Counted from the stretch's first letter, positions 11,229 through 24,371 are shown. The stretch: 64,000 nt of DNA from Icerya purchasi (GCA_039619475.1 CM077115.1:35353083-35417082), one strand, 5' to 3'. The notes: generated by a model from the letters alone, not told the origin. Numbers and translations: made by a program.

Positions 11229-14200
11229 GGTATGTAGTCACCGTCTTTCCTTATTACAATTCAATATATTAAAGGAAAAAAATGATGAGTACTTTTTTCG
11301 AATGAATTTGTCTCCTGTAATTGAAGTATGCGTAGTTTATTTACTTTTTCAAACAGTAAGGATTATTTTTTTTAAGAATAACAAAATATGCTCGCACATA
11401 AAATGTCAAAACAATTACGCAATGTAAAAATAATCAATATTAAAATTATAAAATCTCTATTGTGGCTGGAAAAAAATCTGTCAACAGTTAGAATCTGACA
11501 GGTTTTTACTATACAGAAAAAACAGTAAAACAATAAGTTCATTAAACTTGTGACACATCCTTGAACGATAATACATATATTTAAAAAAAAAAAAAATGTA
11601 TCCAATTTTAATTTTTTTTTTATACAACCGGAAGATCAACTCCTTTTACTTATTACTCTAATCCGATATTAATTCTAATTTAATTTCTTTTATTTATTCT
11701 GCTCTTTTTTACTACGGACGAGATAAACTTTTCCCGGTATCCTAATCACATTTGCAATTTTGTAGTCCGATGAAATGATACAGATTTAATCCCCGAGCTA
11801 TCTCCTTCCTCGCAATTGATACTATCTTTTTTATTCCATTACTAATCTAATGCTCAATTATAGATATAGAGATATAAACTGCTTGCGCGTGTTTGTATTA
11901 TTATATGCAGTACACTTTTTACGCTTTAATTTTTATGAAATAATAGACTGTACTTAGTGAAACCACTACTGTTATTTACCGTATCAGTGTCGATTATCGA
12001 ACGATTCCTTTGTATGCTGGTTGGTGACGTTTAACTAATGCGGAAACCAACGATGATGGACGTTGTCATATGTTGCCACATGCTAGTACAAACCTGCGTC
12101 CGTAAATCACACTTACCATCCAACTTATTTCGTATTATGAATTTACTTGGAATGTTGCTCGCGTAGCAATGATAATAATCGCGATTATAGTGCGCCAGCA
12201 ATAACGATGATGAAAAATAGCATGTGGACAATGTCGGCTCTTTCGCGTTTCTCTCTGTTATTATTATTATTATTTTTATGATATTTCACATTTTTAATAG
12301 CTTACATTTTCCCGTTTTTCGCGTTTAATGGCCTCATCTTACTTTTTCGGTGCAAAGATTAGCACCTTATTTGTCTCTTTCAGTGTCGTATACTGACAAC
12401 GGTAGTTTTATTATTACCTATTTTTAAGACATCAATTTTTTATTACAGCGTCGAAAGTCCCTTCATCTCCCAATTTCATCATTTAAGTCACACGTTCCGA
12501 AGATTATATTTTAACGGTGGATATTTTTAAGGCTGATGTTGGGGCGGTAAGAATGTTATCGCGTGATACGATACTTTTATATACCAGCGCGGAGGGGAGA
12601 TATTTTTTTGATTTTTTGAATATTACCGTTTCGTTTTTCTTCTAGCTCCTCTGACCGAGTTCGAATCTTGTTGAAGCAAAATACATAACTAAACGTTTTA
12701 AAGCGTTCAGACTATGACTTTCGTCGGATTTCACGCGTCGAATAGACTGACAGAAAGACTTAACGATGATGGCTTTCAGCGACATTGCACGCAGTTCAAA
12801 AGACACCGACGCGAGCCTTGCTGATGAGATAAAAATGGAACGTCTGTTGGCATGTTTACTATACAACAACGCGGCTAATCGAGACAAATATATACCCACC
12901 AACGATGTCTGACTGTACGTATAGAGTACTTTTAATTCCTTCGCGGCTATCAATATTTAAAAAAAAAAAAAAAAAAAAAACATTTTTAAAATGATTTGTG
13001 TCGAAAGAAAAATCACATTCGTCACCAATCGAACAGCGTTTAATTGAACACTGTCACAGAGTGCTAAACGATTATTATATGTCGGGGCAGTTCTTTTCGC
13101 ACCGCAGATTAACTTGTAGTCAGCTGACAAACTGACAGTGGTTCAGTCCCGATGTATGAGCATAATGACTACCGTTTTAAATTATTCAAAGGCTGTAATA
13201 GATTCTTAAATAAAGGTCGACGCAAAACGATAGGTCAACTCTGAAAAAAGAATATGTAAGAGAAAAATAGTAAAGAGTTAACGGGAGGAGGCCCGGCGAA
13301 ATAGGAGGGCGGTTGGTCGTCGGTCGAGCTTTAGCAAGTTTCTGAAAGCTCGCTAACGATATTCTAGGGCTTCTGTCGAGTTGTTGGCTCGTTGCTTAAC
13401 GAGTCTTCAGGGGAACCGAAAGAAGCCCGTTCCGCGAAAGAACCGGCGAATAGCTCGAGCCGACAATCTCGGTAAAAAGCTAAAAGGACGCGAACTTTTA
13501 TACGCGCTCTTGCATAAGGCACACGCGCACAGACACGCGTTCGCCTTAGACCAACGACGGGGCTCCGTGTGCTTAGATGCATGTACCGAGGTTGCTGCTG
13601 GAGCCGAGTCTCTGCTTCGGCCTCGTTAAATATCAACTCGTTACATTGCGCTCCAACTTTCCATGGCTGCAGCGATATTTAAAACTACTCTCCTATCCGG
13701 AAGCAGCTTTGTTAATTACTTGTTACTGCACCCCAGCGTATTATTATAGTCGGCGTATGTTTGTTGCGTAGCGTTGCGACTTTTTTCTTCCTGTCTTTCC
13801 TGCAATTCTTCCAGCTTCCAGCAACAAACGGAAACTTGTTTTCTTAAGTGTTCTCCTTCCGAATGAAGAAGAACAAAAAAAGGGCTGCTGGCAACAGCGA
13901 CGCCACTCAGTCTGTAGCACTCGTAAAATGATGGTCTGCTTCGTAAAAACACGACTACTCGACTAATAAATAAATAAATGAAAGCAAAAAAACAGAAAAA
14001 CACGCCGCCACTCGGTAAATGGCGAGAGCGCACTTTTTACGTGACTTTGAATTTCACTTTTTCAATTATTCCTGCGCTGATTATTCTTTTCGTTTAACGT
14101 TCTTTCTCCCTCTCCCTTTCTCCCACTCTCGATCTCTTCTTTGATTCTCCTCTCCCTTGATTCACTTTGTGAATTCTCTGAAAGAAATAATTACCGGGCC

Positions 14201-15937
14201 CGGAATAAATTTACAAATATCCGCGAGGGTGTAAACTTGTTAAGATACAGTATATTCTGTTCGCTTTTATTTTAATTAAACTAACCCTTCCGCTCGGAGC
14301 ACGAGCACTTGTGATGACTTCTGGGCGATGTGAAAAAACGACTTGAAACGAACGGGAAAGTTCAGCTGTGAGGAATTTGCCGCATCCGGCAAAAAGGAAG
14401 AAGGAAACGAAGAAAAGGAAAAAAGGCCATCGCGGAGACATGCTTAAGCGGTTTGCACGAAGATGTAAGATGCGGCAAACGGAATTTGCGGAACGCATCT
14501 CGTGAGTTCACAATAGCCGCAGAATCGGTTGTTCTTTCGTGCACACCGAGGATAAGCGACGTACGCTGATGAAGTTGGTTCCGCGCGATAAATATTTAAG
14601 GGCTGAGTAAACGGATTCTCGTTAACTAGGATACCTCATTTCCGGCTGCCGGGGATGCTGAGGATATTTACTAGTGCGATTGTTGCTTCTCTGTCGCAAT
14701 ACCAAATCCGCAGTCTTAAGCACTATTTAACCAGTAGTCCGGATCGCATAAAACATCGACTTGATCGTAATCTTCGCAATCGAAATATTTCTATTTGCCG
14801 TGCTCTGTCCCATTTGCTATACTATTCCACAGACCGTAAGGCTATCCAAGACGTAAAAGTAAATTCGCGTTTCGACATCGGCGATATAGTGATTTATTTT
14901 TCCGGCTAGATGAAACAGTTCGATAATGACGCTGTATTTAAAACAATCGAAAGAGTTTCGCGATGTTTTTGAACAGTCAGTTGTAATGCTCACAGTTATC
15001 TAGTCTAGTCGTCTATCACCGACGCGTTATATACTATATATTCAATAAGCTGCGACAGAATTTTCTCGTTGGATTATTAAGTTTTCTATGAATCCCGGGC
15101 AGGCATATGCAAATCATTCCGATGCATTTTTAATTTACTCGCAAAAAAATTATCCGCTATATTAACTATTAATACGAAGCCAGGGTTCTTTTAAAGATCG
15201 ACATAAATATCTGTATAATTAATTTCAATTATATACATAAAATTTCCAAATTAATTATGTATTTACATAAAGAACAAACAAAACCAATAACTTCCGTAAT
15301 TTTTAAGATTTTTGTAGTGTCACAGACCATTATTTCGTAGATATGTATATATTATCAAAACAATCATTTACCAACAGTAGCTCGGATGTATACTTAAATG
15401 TACTACCTTTATTTTTGTATACACATAGGCGTGTTGGTATGGTCACCGTACTCGCAGAGACCTCTAACTCTAGATTCAGATTTCTTTCTTTAAACCGATC
15501 GCCACTGATCCTACATCTTGTATAGAATTTGCACGCTAAGTCACTTGCAGATTCTGTTTGGATTTTACAAGGACGTATAATATCGAGTACTTCTTAGACG
15601 TTTCAGATTAAAGACATCGTTCTTTATTGCCAATTTATCTAACATAAACCATTCTGTAAGTTTATGTAACTTATATTACTCTGACAACATTATGCCTTCA
15701 AACCTCTACTACTACTGCCAATAATAATAATAATAATAGTAATAATAATTATTAATTTTTAAATTTGTTGATCAGTAACATGCGCAAACCATCACCTAGT
15801 TTAACAAATTTAATTGGTCAACTAGTGCGAATGTAATTAAAAATGGTCCCTACTTCACGGTTTGAAAGCTCATCGCTTTTTCTGTGTTATTTTCAAGTAG
15901 GTTTTATTCATTAATAATCATTTAGTTTTACCGTTGT

Positions 15938-16008
<71 letters not shown>
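9542..16008. other. Non-coding; TA repeats; CpG-rich block at about 13.3-14.6 kb
   Basis: No gene recognised. TA microsatellites lie at 10384-10411, 10711-10730, 11177-11225 and 15943-16008, and an A run at 12960-12980. About 13270-14620 is CG-rich with overlapping ORFs on both strands. An 84-codon ORF at 14655-14909 (+) and a 103-codon ORF at 12642-12953 (-) have no motif I can name. Confidence 0.35.
15943..16008. repeat. TA microsatellite
   Basis: About 33 uninterrupted TA dinucleotides. It abuts the 3' end of the minus-strand LINE-A relic and so probably serves as that copy's 3' tail. Confidence 0.9.
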
Positions 16009-16012
<4 letters not shown>

Positions 16013-17330
16013 TTTCTCAACGAGAACATTAACTCAAAAAATAGGAAGAAGGAAACTATAACGTTATATTCTTAGACGTTTAAGGATAAAGGATTAAAAT
16101 GATTTAAGGCCAGGAATGACAGAAGCAGAAGAAAATGAGAGAATGTAAATAGCACCGATAAGGGGAGTAGGAATATTGAGTTTTAATAGAAAAGAGTAGA
16201 AGTATGATTGTTGATCGGAGAACACCGCACATTCAAATAAAACATAATCAAAATCACAAGGAATGTATGCGGAAGGGGGATAAAAAAGATAAGATAGAGT
16301 AGATGTAGATGAAAACCGTGAAATGATGCAGAAAACGAGCCTGTGATTAATGCGAAGATAGTCAAGATTGTAGAGCGTTTGAGAGAGAGCTATTATCTAG
16401 AAAACCACATGGACAGGAAGGCAGAGATGACTGAATAGAGAGGTAAAAGGAGGCAGGATTAGAAAAAATGAAGAATAAGAATTAAACTATAGTCTGGAAT
16501 GAGTCATTTAAGGAAAGAAGAGCAATGTTTTGAGCTGAGAAAGCGCCTGAAAATCTGCCACCAGAAATGGAAAAACGGGCTAATGAATATCCACTAATTC
16601 ATTATGCTCAGTGCCTAAATGACTAAGAATCCGCAAAAGATTGATCTCGATCGAGTGAAGAAGGAAACGATCATGGACGAGGGAGCGTATGAGAAATATT
16701 CCTTAATCGGAAGAGGGAGCAGGAAGAGAAGATGTAATAGTCTGTAAAGCACTTTTACAATCCGAGATTATGAGCGCTTTATAGAAAATCAGTGATGAGG
16801 AAACAAAGACGTAAAATTTCCGCATAGAAAATTTGAGCAAAAGGAAGGAAGTTTAAAAGATTCAGAACTGTACAAGGCAGGACAAAAAATGGCAGAACCA
16901 ACTCTCTATTTGGTGCTTTGGAACTGTCAGTATAGATAGTGGTGTGTATAGGAAAGAGAGAATCTAAAAAATTCAATTCTGTCAACAATGTTGTGGAACA
17001 GATTTAAAACAGATCGTTAAAGAAGAAAGACATTTAGTAGGATTAAGGTAATTGAAAAAAAAAAGAAAAAACTGAAAGAGAAGTAAGGAAGTATATCGTG
17101 ATACTATAAATAAATGGTGATGAAAATTGAAGAAGACGAACGGAAATAAAGGATAAAATTGGTGTTTTATGTGAAGTAAATCGCCATTTGTGAAGGATAG
17201 AAAAGTAAGAAGAAACAAGCGAAAAGGAATAAACAGGCAGACGCTTAATCAAGTAGTGATACTTCAAGTAGGATCTACGAATGACGAGAGGAGGAATCCT
17301 ACTACCAATTGAGAACGCTGAAAGTTCTGA
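16009..17330 (-). pseudogene. LINE-A relic: RT thumb, RNase H and C-terminal zinc motif
   Basis: Going leftwards on the minus strand: RIPPLVIRRSYLKYHYLIKRL (about 17.3 kb), WRFTSHKTPILSF (17.2 kb), the RNase H motif IYTDSSK (about 16.92 kb; the usual Gly is Ser) and FYAEIL with the second acidic residue, then CDFDYVLFEC (about 16.23 kb), the C..H/D..C box of the protein end. The same series occurs in the copies at 27.9, 41.0 and 47.2 kb, so they form one family. It resembles I-type insect LINEs that carry RNase H. Many frameshifts and stops are present. The 3' end runs into the TA repeat at 15943-16008. Confidence 0.7.
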
Positions 17331-18447
17331 AATTTTCATCATTGCCCTTCTGAGTTCCGCAGAAAAGAGGCTTTGCCGCCAAAAATGTTTAACCGTACAA
17401 TGTTCACCTGCTAGTAAGAGCTTTTTTGGACAACAAATGCGTAATGGCCCGAGCACTGACCTTATTAATCAAGGTCTTTAACCACAGCCTCGAACAGAAT
17501 AATAATAAATAAATAAATAAATAAATAGACAGATTAAACTGCAGTACATGAAAAGAGGAAGAAAATGGAAAGAAAAAGGAGCTGTCGCGGTAAAAACAAT
17601 TGACAGAGAAAATGAAAATCCGGCTACTGATAGCGATAACGAGATAAAGTGGTTGACGAGGGGAACCGATAAACAAAAGTTGAAAGTTGTTAACACAGTG
17701 TCGCGTTATATCCGAGTACGATATATTATTATGTTAACGGCTGTTAGTCGTCGAGCCGTTTAAAGCAACTCTTCTCAAAGCTGCGTCTGAACATAGTCTC
17801 AAAACCCGCTTACGATGCAGCGTTCACTTCTGAAAGTCGCACACAGGTAATTCTTGTTGATTCGCGAATTAAGCCTTTTAAAACTTCAACTCCTCCGAGT
17901 ATTTGGCGCTTGTTCTTTCTCACTTTGTTACCGATTTTAGAAATGATAAGGGCTAGGTTACGGGGGTAGCCTAGCGCGGTCAGCCCCCGATTTTTTCGGT
18001 ATTTAAAATGTATCGACTGAATCTTTGTCTGTTATTCAGACGGGCACGTTGTTATAAATTTTGTAAAATGTCCTGAATATTCGTTTCGATGAAAATTTTT
18101 AAATTTTCAGTTTTCCCTCTTAGACGACGCGAGAAGAATTTTTACAGGCATTTATGATTTTATCGGCTACCTTTTCTGTTGATACGCGATGCTAGAACAA
18201 CACTGACCGCTACGAAACGGCCGTCCTTGTTTGTTTTTATCATCTGGTCACGTATATGAACCTCCTCTTGAAATGGAATTAGATTTTCGATAAGGAAAGA
18301 AGTAAATACGTTCTTGTTTGTTTTTTGCGCCAGTTGAATTTTCTGAATTAATACTTTAAAAGGGAAATTTTTACTGCCGAAAAAAACAATTAACAAAAAA
18401 CAAAACACACGTGATTTTTTATAATTAATTAGTTTAACCGTATCAAA

Positions 18448-18448
<1 letters not shown>
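17331..18448. other. Non-coding, nothing firmly recognised
   Basis: The first 150 bp may still be LINE-A RT. A TAAA-type repeat lies at 17502-17526. The rest has short unsupported ORFs on both strands. Confidence 0.35.

Positions 18449-18516
<68 letters not shown>
18449..18516. repeat. AAT microsatellite at the 5' junction of the Dong/R4-like LINE
   Basis: About 22 TAA/AAT units. LINE protein similarity starts immediately to the right. The long poly-Tyr ORF on the minus strand here is an artefact of the repeat. Confidence 0.9.
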
Positions 18517-19590
18517 TATACTAAATTCAACGAAGTACGAATACAAGATCGAAAAAACAACAAACTATAATTTAACACATTTCTGTTATATGGATGATAT
18601 TAAATTATACTCCGGAGAAACAAAATAGGCATAAATAATTTATTAAAATTAACAAGAAAATTTTTCTAGAGATATTAAAATGAAATTTGCAATTGACAAA
18701 TGTAGAATACAAAATGTATACAAAGGAAAACTAGGAAAACAGGAAGGGTTTATAACAAAGAAAGAGGAATACATAAAATCAATGACTTATATAAGTACTT
18801 AAATGCAAAGCGAATTGATCACAAAATCATGAAAGGACAGCTTATTACAAATTATATTAATAGAATAGAGAAACTAATAAAAACACAATTAAAAAGCAAA
18901 TCCTTATTTCAAGCTATCACACAATACATTGGCAGAGTTCCAATATACTTTTTCGGGGTGATACGATGGAATAAAACCGATATTATTGACAGAATTAATA
19001 TTATAACACGCAAATGTCTAACAAAAACAAGGATGCACCATCCGAAAGCGGCTATCAAAAGAGGCTGTACGTTAAAAGAAACGAAGGAGGAAAAGCTTTA
19101 ATACACTCGGAGAATTTACTAAATAGTCAAATAGAGAAAATAAGGAAATATTTTAATTATAGATGCGTGGAATCAGATTTACATGCTGCAATAAAACAGA
19201 TAAGAACTATAGATCTCGCTTAATTTATATAGTATTACTTTTATTAACAACCGAATAGGCTTAAAAGAAACATGGGGTACAAAAGCGCTTAATGGAAAAT
19301 TCCCACGAGAATTAAAAAATAAAAATGTGGATCAAACAAATGGCCGATACGTGGCGAATTATTTGCAGAAACAGACGGGTTTTTAGTAACAATGCAACAT
19401 CGAGCAATAACAACATGAAATTACAGAAGGTATATTATTATTAAAGACCCTGATATCTCGCGGATAGATGCAAGAAATGTGGAAAAGAAAGTGAAACATT
19501 TAAGCAATATTTTAGGCGGATATGAGCAGTTAGCAGCGCGATTTTATATGAAAAGGCATAGCGATGTTTATAAATTAAATACGGTTTAAT
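18517..19590 (+). pseudogene. Dong/R4-like LINE, RT and zinc-knuckle part (5' of mariner)
   Basis: Frames joined across a few indels give: YKIEKTTNYNLTHFCYMDD with the RT catalytic box YMDD at 18587-18598, NNLLKLTRKF, DIKMKFAIDKCR, YKYLNAKRIDHKIMKGQ, GRVPIYFFGVIRWNKTD, MHHPKAAI, RLYVKRNEGGKALIHSENL and, near the end, KCGKESET then ILGGYEQLA, the remnant of the C-C-H-C knuckle. This order is typical of non-LTR elements with a restriction-like endonuclease (R2/R4/Dong group). The MHHP..A and EGG box fit the Dong/R4 branch as I remember it. The copy is 5' truncated at the AAT repeat and carries at least four frameshifts. It is split from its 3' part by the mariner element. Confidence 0.75.
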
Positions 19591-19592
19591 TA

Positions 19593-20882
19593 TCAGGTGT
19601 ACAAGTATGAAATGCGGATTTGAAAAACCAGATGTTCACCAATACAATGTATATTATAAAAATTTGACGCATATGCAATTTTGTTGCGCCATCAACACGT
19701 GTCAAACGTACATCAGTAATAAATTGAAAAACTGTTTGCGTAGTATTGTTTTGGTGTGTTTAATATGACGACATTTGTGCCAAATAAAGAGCATTCGCGG
19801 ACAGCATTAATTTTTTGTTTTCATTTGAAGAAAACTGCTGCTGAAGCATACCGATTGCTTCGAGAAGCTTATGGTGAACATGCTCCATCGCAGGATATGT
19901 GTGAACGATGGTTTTGGGCGCTTCAAAAGTGGTAATTTCGATGTTGTAGACAAGGAACATGGAAAACCGCTAAAAAGATACAAAGATGCAGAATTGCAAG
20001 CATTGTTAGATGAAGACGATGCGCAAACACAAAAACAACTTGCAGAGCAATTAAACGTTAGTCAACAAGCTGTTTCTAATCGCCTACGAGAAATTGGAAA
20101 GATTCAGAAGGTCAGCAGATGGGTACCACATGAGTTGAACGAGAGGCAGATGGAGAGGCGCAAAAACACATGTGAAATTTTGCTCGAACGATACAAAAGA
20201 AAGTCGTTTTTGCATCGTATCGTTATTGGGGATGAAAAGTGGATTTATTTTGAGAATCCCAAGCGCAAAAGATCATGGGTAGATCCAGGCGCACGATCCA
20301 CATCGACCGCAAAACCGAATCGCTTTGGCAGGAAGACGATGCTCTGTGTTTGGTGGGACCAGAAGGGTGTGGTTTATTATGAGCTGTTAAAGCCTGGCGA
20401 AACGGTTAATACCAAACGCTACCAACAACAATTGATCGATTTGAACCGTTCGCTGCTCAAAAAACGACCAGAATATCAAAAAAGGCAACACAAGGTAATT
20501 TTTCTCCATGACAATGCTCCATCACATACGGCAAAACCGGTTCGCGACACGTTGGAAGCACTCAGCTGGGAAGTGCTATCCCATGCGGCTTACTCACTAG
20601 ACTTGGCTCCTTCCGATTACCACTTGTTTGCATCGATGGGTCACGCACTTGCTGAGCAGCGCTTTGATTCGTACGAAAACATAAAAAAATGGCTCGATGA
20701 ATGGTTAGCGGCAAAAGGGGAAGATTTTTACTGGCGTGGTATCCAAAAATTTCCCGAGAGATGGGAAAAATGTTTAACTAGCGATGGAGCATACTTTGAG
20801 TAAACCACTTTTTATCATTCTTCCAAATTTAACGTGTTTTTTTTTTCGAAAAAAAATCCGCATTTCATACTTGTACACCTGA
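19593..20882 (+). mobile_element. mariner transposon, mauritiana (Mos1-like) type, 1290 bp
   Basis: Perfect 29-bp terminal inverted repeats (19593-19621 and 20854-20882), starting TCAGGTGTACAAGTATGAAA. The element is flanked by the TA dinucleotides 19591-19592 and 20883-20884, the target duplication of Tc1/mariner elements. The length and ends match Mos1-type elements as I remember them. It sits inside the Dong/R4-like LINE, whose frame resumes on the right side, so it inserted later. The full length and perfect ends suggest a young copy. Its transposase has one frameshift. Confidence 0.95.
19765..20803 (+). pseudogene. mariner transposase with one frameshift
   Basis: The ATG at 19765 opens MTTFVPNKEHSRTALIF with the N-terminal helix-turn-helix region. 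The T run at 19912-19915 has one T too many and shifts the frame at ERWF. The rest is open from 19871 to the TAA at 20803. Without the extra T the protein would be 345 residues, the usual mariner length. In the downstream frame (numbered from 19871) the catalytic triad is intact: D121 in GDEKW, D214 in HDNAPSHT, and D249 in APSDYHLF exactly 34 residues after D214 (the D,D34D signature). The motif normally YSPDLAPSDY reads YSLDLAPSDY. The copy is probably inactive from the frameshift; the Leu may also matter. Confidence 0.93.
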
Positions 20883-20884
20883 TA

Positions 20885-21285
20885 TATCTAAACAACCGTA
20901 TCACAAACATGTACCTGAAAGAATGAGCGGCATAAGTTATACTGGGATAGAACTGTGCGAATGGGGATAAAACAGTGGAATATAATAAGCCGGATATTGT
21001 AGTAGTGGATAAAAAGGAGAAATCATGTGTGTTTATCGCTGTGTCCCAGATAGCAGGAATATAGGCGAAGTATTCGAGGACAAAATAAATATGAAAAACT
21101 TCGGAAACAACAGATGAAGAATTTACTGAAGATTAGTACAGTTAAAATAATAATACCGTTCGTTGTTGGAAATAATGGGGTATAACACACCGAATAGTTT
21201 AGTTAAGAACATAAGTTATAATTGGCGCCATATTAGTAGATTTGATACAAAAATCAATTTTATAAAAAGGCCGCTACAAATGTAA
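20885..21285 (+). pseudogene. Dong/R4-like LINE, restriction-like endonuclease part (3' of mariner)
   Basis: After mariner the LINE continues: PYHKHVPERMSG, KTVEYNKPDIVVVDKKEKS (about 20.97-21.03 kb), NIGEVFEDKIN, KQQMKNLLKIS, VKIIIPFVVGNNGV. K-P-D followed by V-D-K-K is the restriction-like endonuclease core of R2/R4-type elements. The next conserved acidic position (usually an I-D-V or I-D-I pattern) reads IAV, so the active site looks lost. Several frameshifts and stops occur. Just beyond the end, at about 21369-21385, lies another short AAT repeat, matching the AAT repeat at the 5' junction. Confidence 0.75.
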
Positions 21286-24164
21286 CTTCCTTAACCATCG
21301 ATATGGAAAAAATTTATGGTACTTGCCCAGACACTATAGGACTGACCAGCAAAGCTGTGATTCTTTCGATAACAATAATAATAATCATCATCTGGTTATT
21401 TTGTAGAAGATATAATACTATTCCTTCAAGGAAAGATCTTGAAACTTTAAGTGAAAAAAGGTAATGGAAAATAACAAAGTCAAAAAAATGTTATCAAAAA
21501 CATTTAGATGACAATATTCTCCGGATATAACACTACTAATCAAAGAGAAAAATAAATGTGAATTATAGATAATGTGTAAGACACACAAGGGTTCAAGAAG
21601 ATATTTCATAGAAACCTGACACAGAAATCGATTTAGTCGTAAGGGAGCTCTCGGAACAATATCAAAAACGATTTCGATGAAAATCTTCGAACTGCCCCGG
21701 ACTCTCAACACTACTACTACTACGCTTACAAAAAGTTGCAATACTCGAAATAAATCATATGTATACCGCGACAATATTATTTGGTATATATATATATATA
21801 TATGTATATATGTTTCGGTTTCCGGTTGAAAACTTGTATAATGGAAAAGTACTGGAAGATGAAATTATATAACAATAATGAGACAATAATGGGCCAGCTG
21901 GAAAAGGGGAAAAAAAAAGAGTAAACGCAGCTTAAATCGATTTGTTTTCAAATATTAATAGAGAGCTATATTTTGGCGCGAGACGCGACGGGTTTTAGTA
22001 GAAGAGGCGGCAAAAGATAGAGTTTTGAAAATAATCGAAAAATCAAACGCGGTTTTCGAATCGATATTTTTCAACGGAAGGAACACGGGCAATTTTTAAT
22101 TTGATACCTTAGCCAAGGCGCTTAACTTCGGAAGAAAATAATAACGTCCAACTCGGCATTATTTCGACTAGCGAAAATCCATAAATGTGAAATTTATCGC
22201 CGTTCGTTTCCTTCCGCGCGTTTGTTTATGTTTATGTAGGCGATCCGGAATTAGGGCTTAGGGCGCAAGAATATTTCAGCGAATTCCATTTCCTCGACGA
22301 TTTATCCTGAGTTATTAGCCTTCCTGGAAGAGCAAACAGAAAAGCACACATATCGCCTTCGAACGGCACACGCTGGTAATAGGAGTAATAAAAAAGCCGG
22401 TGCTGCGCACATTTTTATTGTGATGATATCTCTGGAAGGCTAAATAGTATCCGAGTTCGTTGCCGAACTGGTGTGGTACACTATTTGCTTGAAAGCCTGG
22501 TCGCCGCCGATATATAGTAAGATATCGAAAGATAAGGGATATGTGGCGATGAAGAGAGAATATTATTACAGCGCCGGTATCCGAAAGCAGTTAGATCGTC
22601 AATGGAACCCCGAACGGCGTTACGTAATAAATTAAAAACGATTACCAGTTTGCGATTCTTGCAGTGTCTCTCTATAAGCCGTCTTTTTTCTTCTTATCCC
22701 CTTCCCTTTTCTTCTATCTTTATTTCTTTTTTCTCTCGTCGACTGGTCGAGAGCAAATATCAACGCCTGTTGTCTGCGCGAATTATGACGGCGAACAGTG
22801 CAGGCTGAGTCGAGGCGACGACAACGACGGCGGGGTATTTCATTTGAGTTTGCCGCTCGCACGGCCTGCGTTAATCTAGGACGCGAATACGACGGATTTG
22901 CGTGTGCTTGTGCAACTTTATTATGCGAGCGAGTGAGTCAACGAAAGTTCTACGCTGTAGAGAACACAGGAAGTGGAGGCGAATCGTTGCACGGAGAGGA
23001 GAAATCTTTTGTTTGAAAGAGAGGAACATTTTTATTCAAAAGATCAGACTATTGGGGGCAGCGGAGCTCTAGAAGAAAGAGGCGGAACTTTGCAGCAGTT
23101 TCCAACGCGTAGTGTAATCCGTATGCGGGCCTTTTTTTTCCTTTTTTTTTTTTTTTTTGCACGCTTGCTAATCTCGTCTAGGCGGCTACCAGTGTCGCCA
23201 ACTTTCGACGCCAATATGCACGCGCATATACATAAAGCTTGTACGGCCTGTGCCATATCCTTATCGTCTGCACGTGCGAAAGCTCTAGCTTCTTCGTTCC
23301 TTCTTAGAAAGCCTTTTTTCACATGAGTTTGTCTGCGTGCATAAGTACACTTGTTCGTCCGAATTAACCCTCGCCTCCTTTATCTGTATAGATTTTGCAT
23401 AATCTTTTCCGCTCGGCCCGCGACCTTTTTCACTGTATCATTTATTCGTTACGGATTCTCTAGGCTACATCGGTTACGTTCTGATCCAATGTTCCCGCCA
23501 GACTTGAAGTACTTTCTGACCGAATTAAGAGCAACTACATCGAATCTATCAACATTGCGCAATCTGAATTGGTGAAAAGTTAAAATTGCGCGCCAAAATA
23601 TTCTGCGCTGTTTTTTTTTGTTGTTTTTTTTTTTTTTTTTTTTGTATGTGTGAGGGTAGGGAGGAAAATACCGTTGCGACGCCCTCAATATTGGCTGCGT
23701 TTTACGTCTATTAGGACACGGGAAGGCAGACCGTGGTTGAGTGTTAGTGTATGCAGTAAGTGAAGGACGATGTTACGAAACGTAGCGGAAACCGTTTAAA
23801 TCTTAAAATCCCGTTGCGAACAAGCTTCCTTCATTACACTGTGTACTACATTTACTTACCAAGCCTCTATAGATCGGTCAGTGCTATTATTTCAAAAGAC
23901 TTACTCTATCAGCGTAGTATTTCATATGGTAATCACGAATTGCGTTTGATGAACAGACTTTGTCATCGGCCAAAACTGTTTTTTTTTGTTTTTTTTTTTT
24001 CTATTATAAAATAATGCAGATACGCAAGATTCTTTAGAAGTTCCATCATCTACGTAAAATTCCAATTTTAAGTGCGGTACATCGTGTTTTTGTTGAGCAA
24101 ATCGGCACGTTGTACTCTCTTAGATATATATCAGTTCCCTGCTCTGTTGCGTAGTCGTAGTTGC
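21286..24164. other. Non-coding; CpG-rich block at about 22.5-23.6 kb
   Basis: No gene recognised. A TA run lies at 21786-21803 and T runs at 23136-23158, 23611-23643 and 23980-24000. ORFs overlap on both strands between 22.6 and 23.7 kb without any family pattern. Confidence 0.35.
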
Positions 24165-24310
24165 AGTTTTTTTTTCTTTTTTGTTTTTTGTTTTTTTTTT
24201 AACCCCCCTTTGAGTACGCCAGCTAAGGACACCCTTACACCCAGAAACAACAAGAAAGAAAAGAGCTGTCAGTTAAATTTTGATTCGGTCAGACATGGAG
24301 ACAATATAAA
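24165..24310 (-). mobile_element. Probable LINE 3' tail only (LINE-A-like)
   Basis: The minus strand reads TTGTTTCTGGGTGTAAGG, then GTCC, a GG-G-TACTCAAAGG stretch and an A-rich tail (24165-24200). The same layout ends the LINE-A copies at 27.85 kb (GTTTCTGGGTTAAAGGTCC then A run) and 48.2 kb (GGGTAAATGTCC ... GCGCCCAAAG then A run). It is therefore probably a severely 5'-truncated copy of that family or a relative. Confidence 0.45.
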
Positions 24311-24371
24311 TGGATGAAATAATGGATGGCGAGGGAAAGGACAAAATATAAGATGTACAATAAGGAGCAGC

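Noticed and set aside
12642..12953. 103-codon minus-strand ORF
   Set aside because: No recognisable motif or splice context; length is within chance for this composition.
14655..14909. 84-codon plus-strand ORF next to a CpG-rich block
   Set aside because: No family pattern; the start and flanking bases give no support for a gene.
18160..18546. 128-codon ORF on the minus strand
   Set aside because: Its N-terminal third is the translated AAT microsatellite; the rest has no family features.
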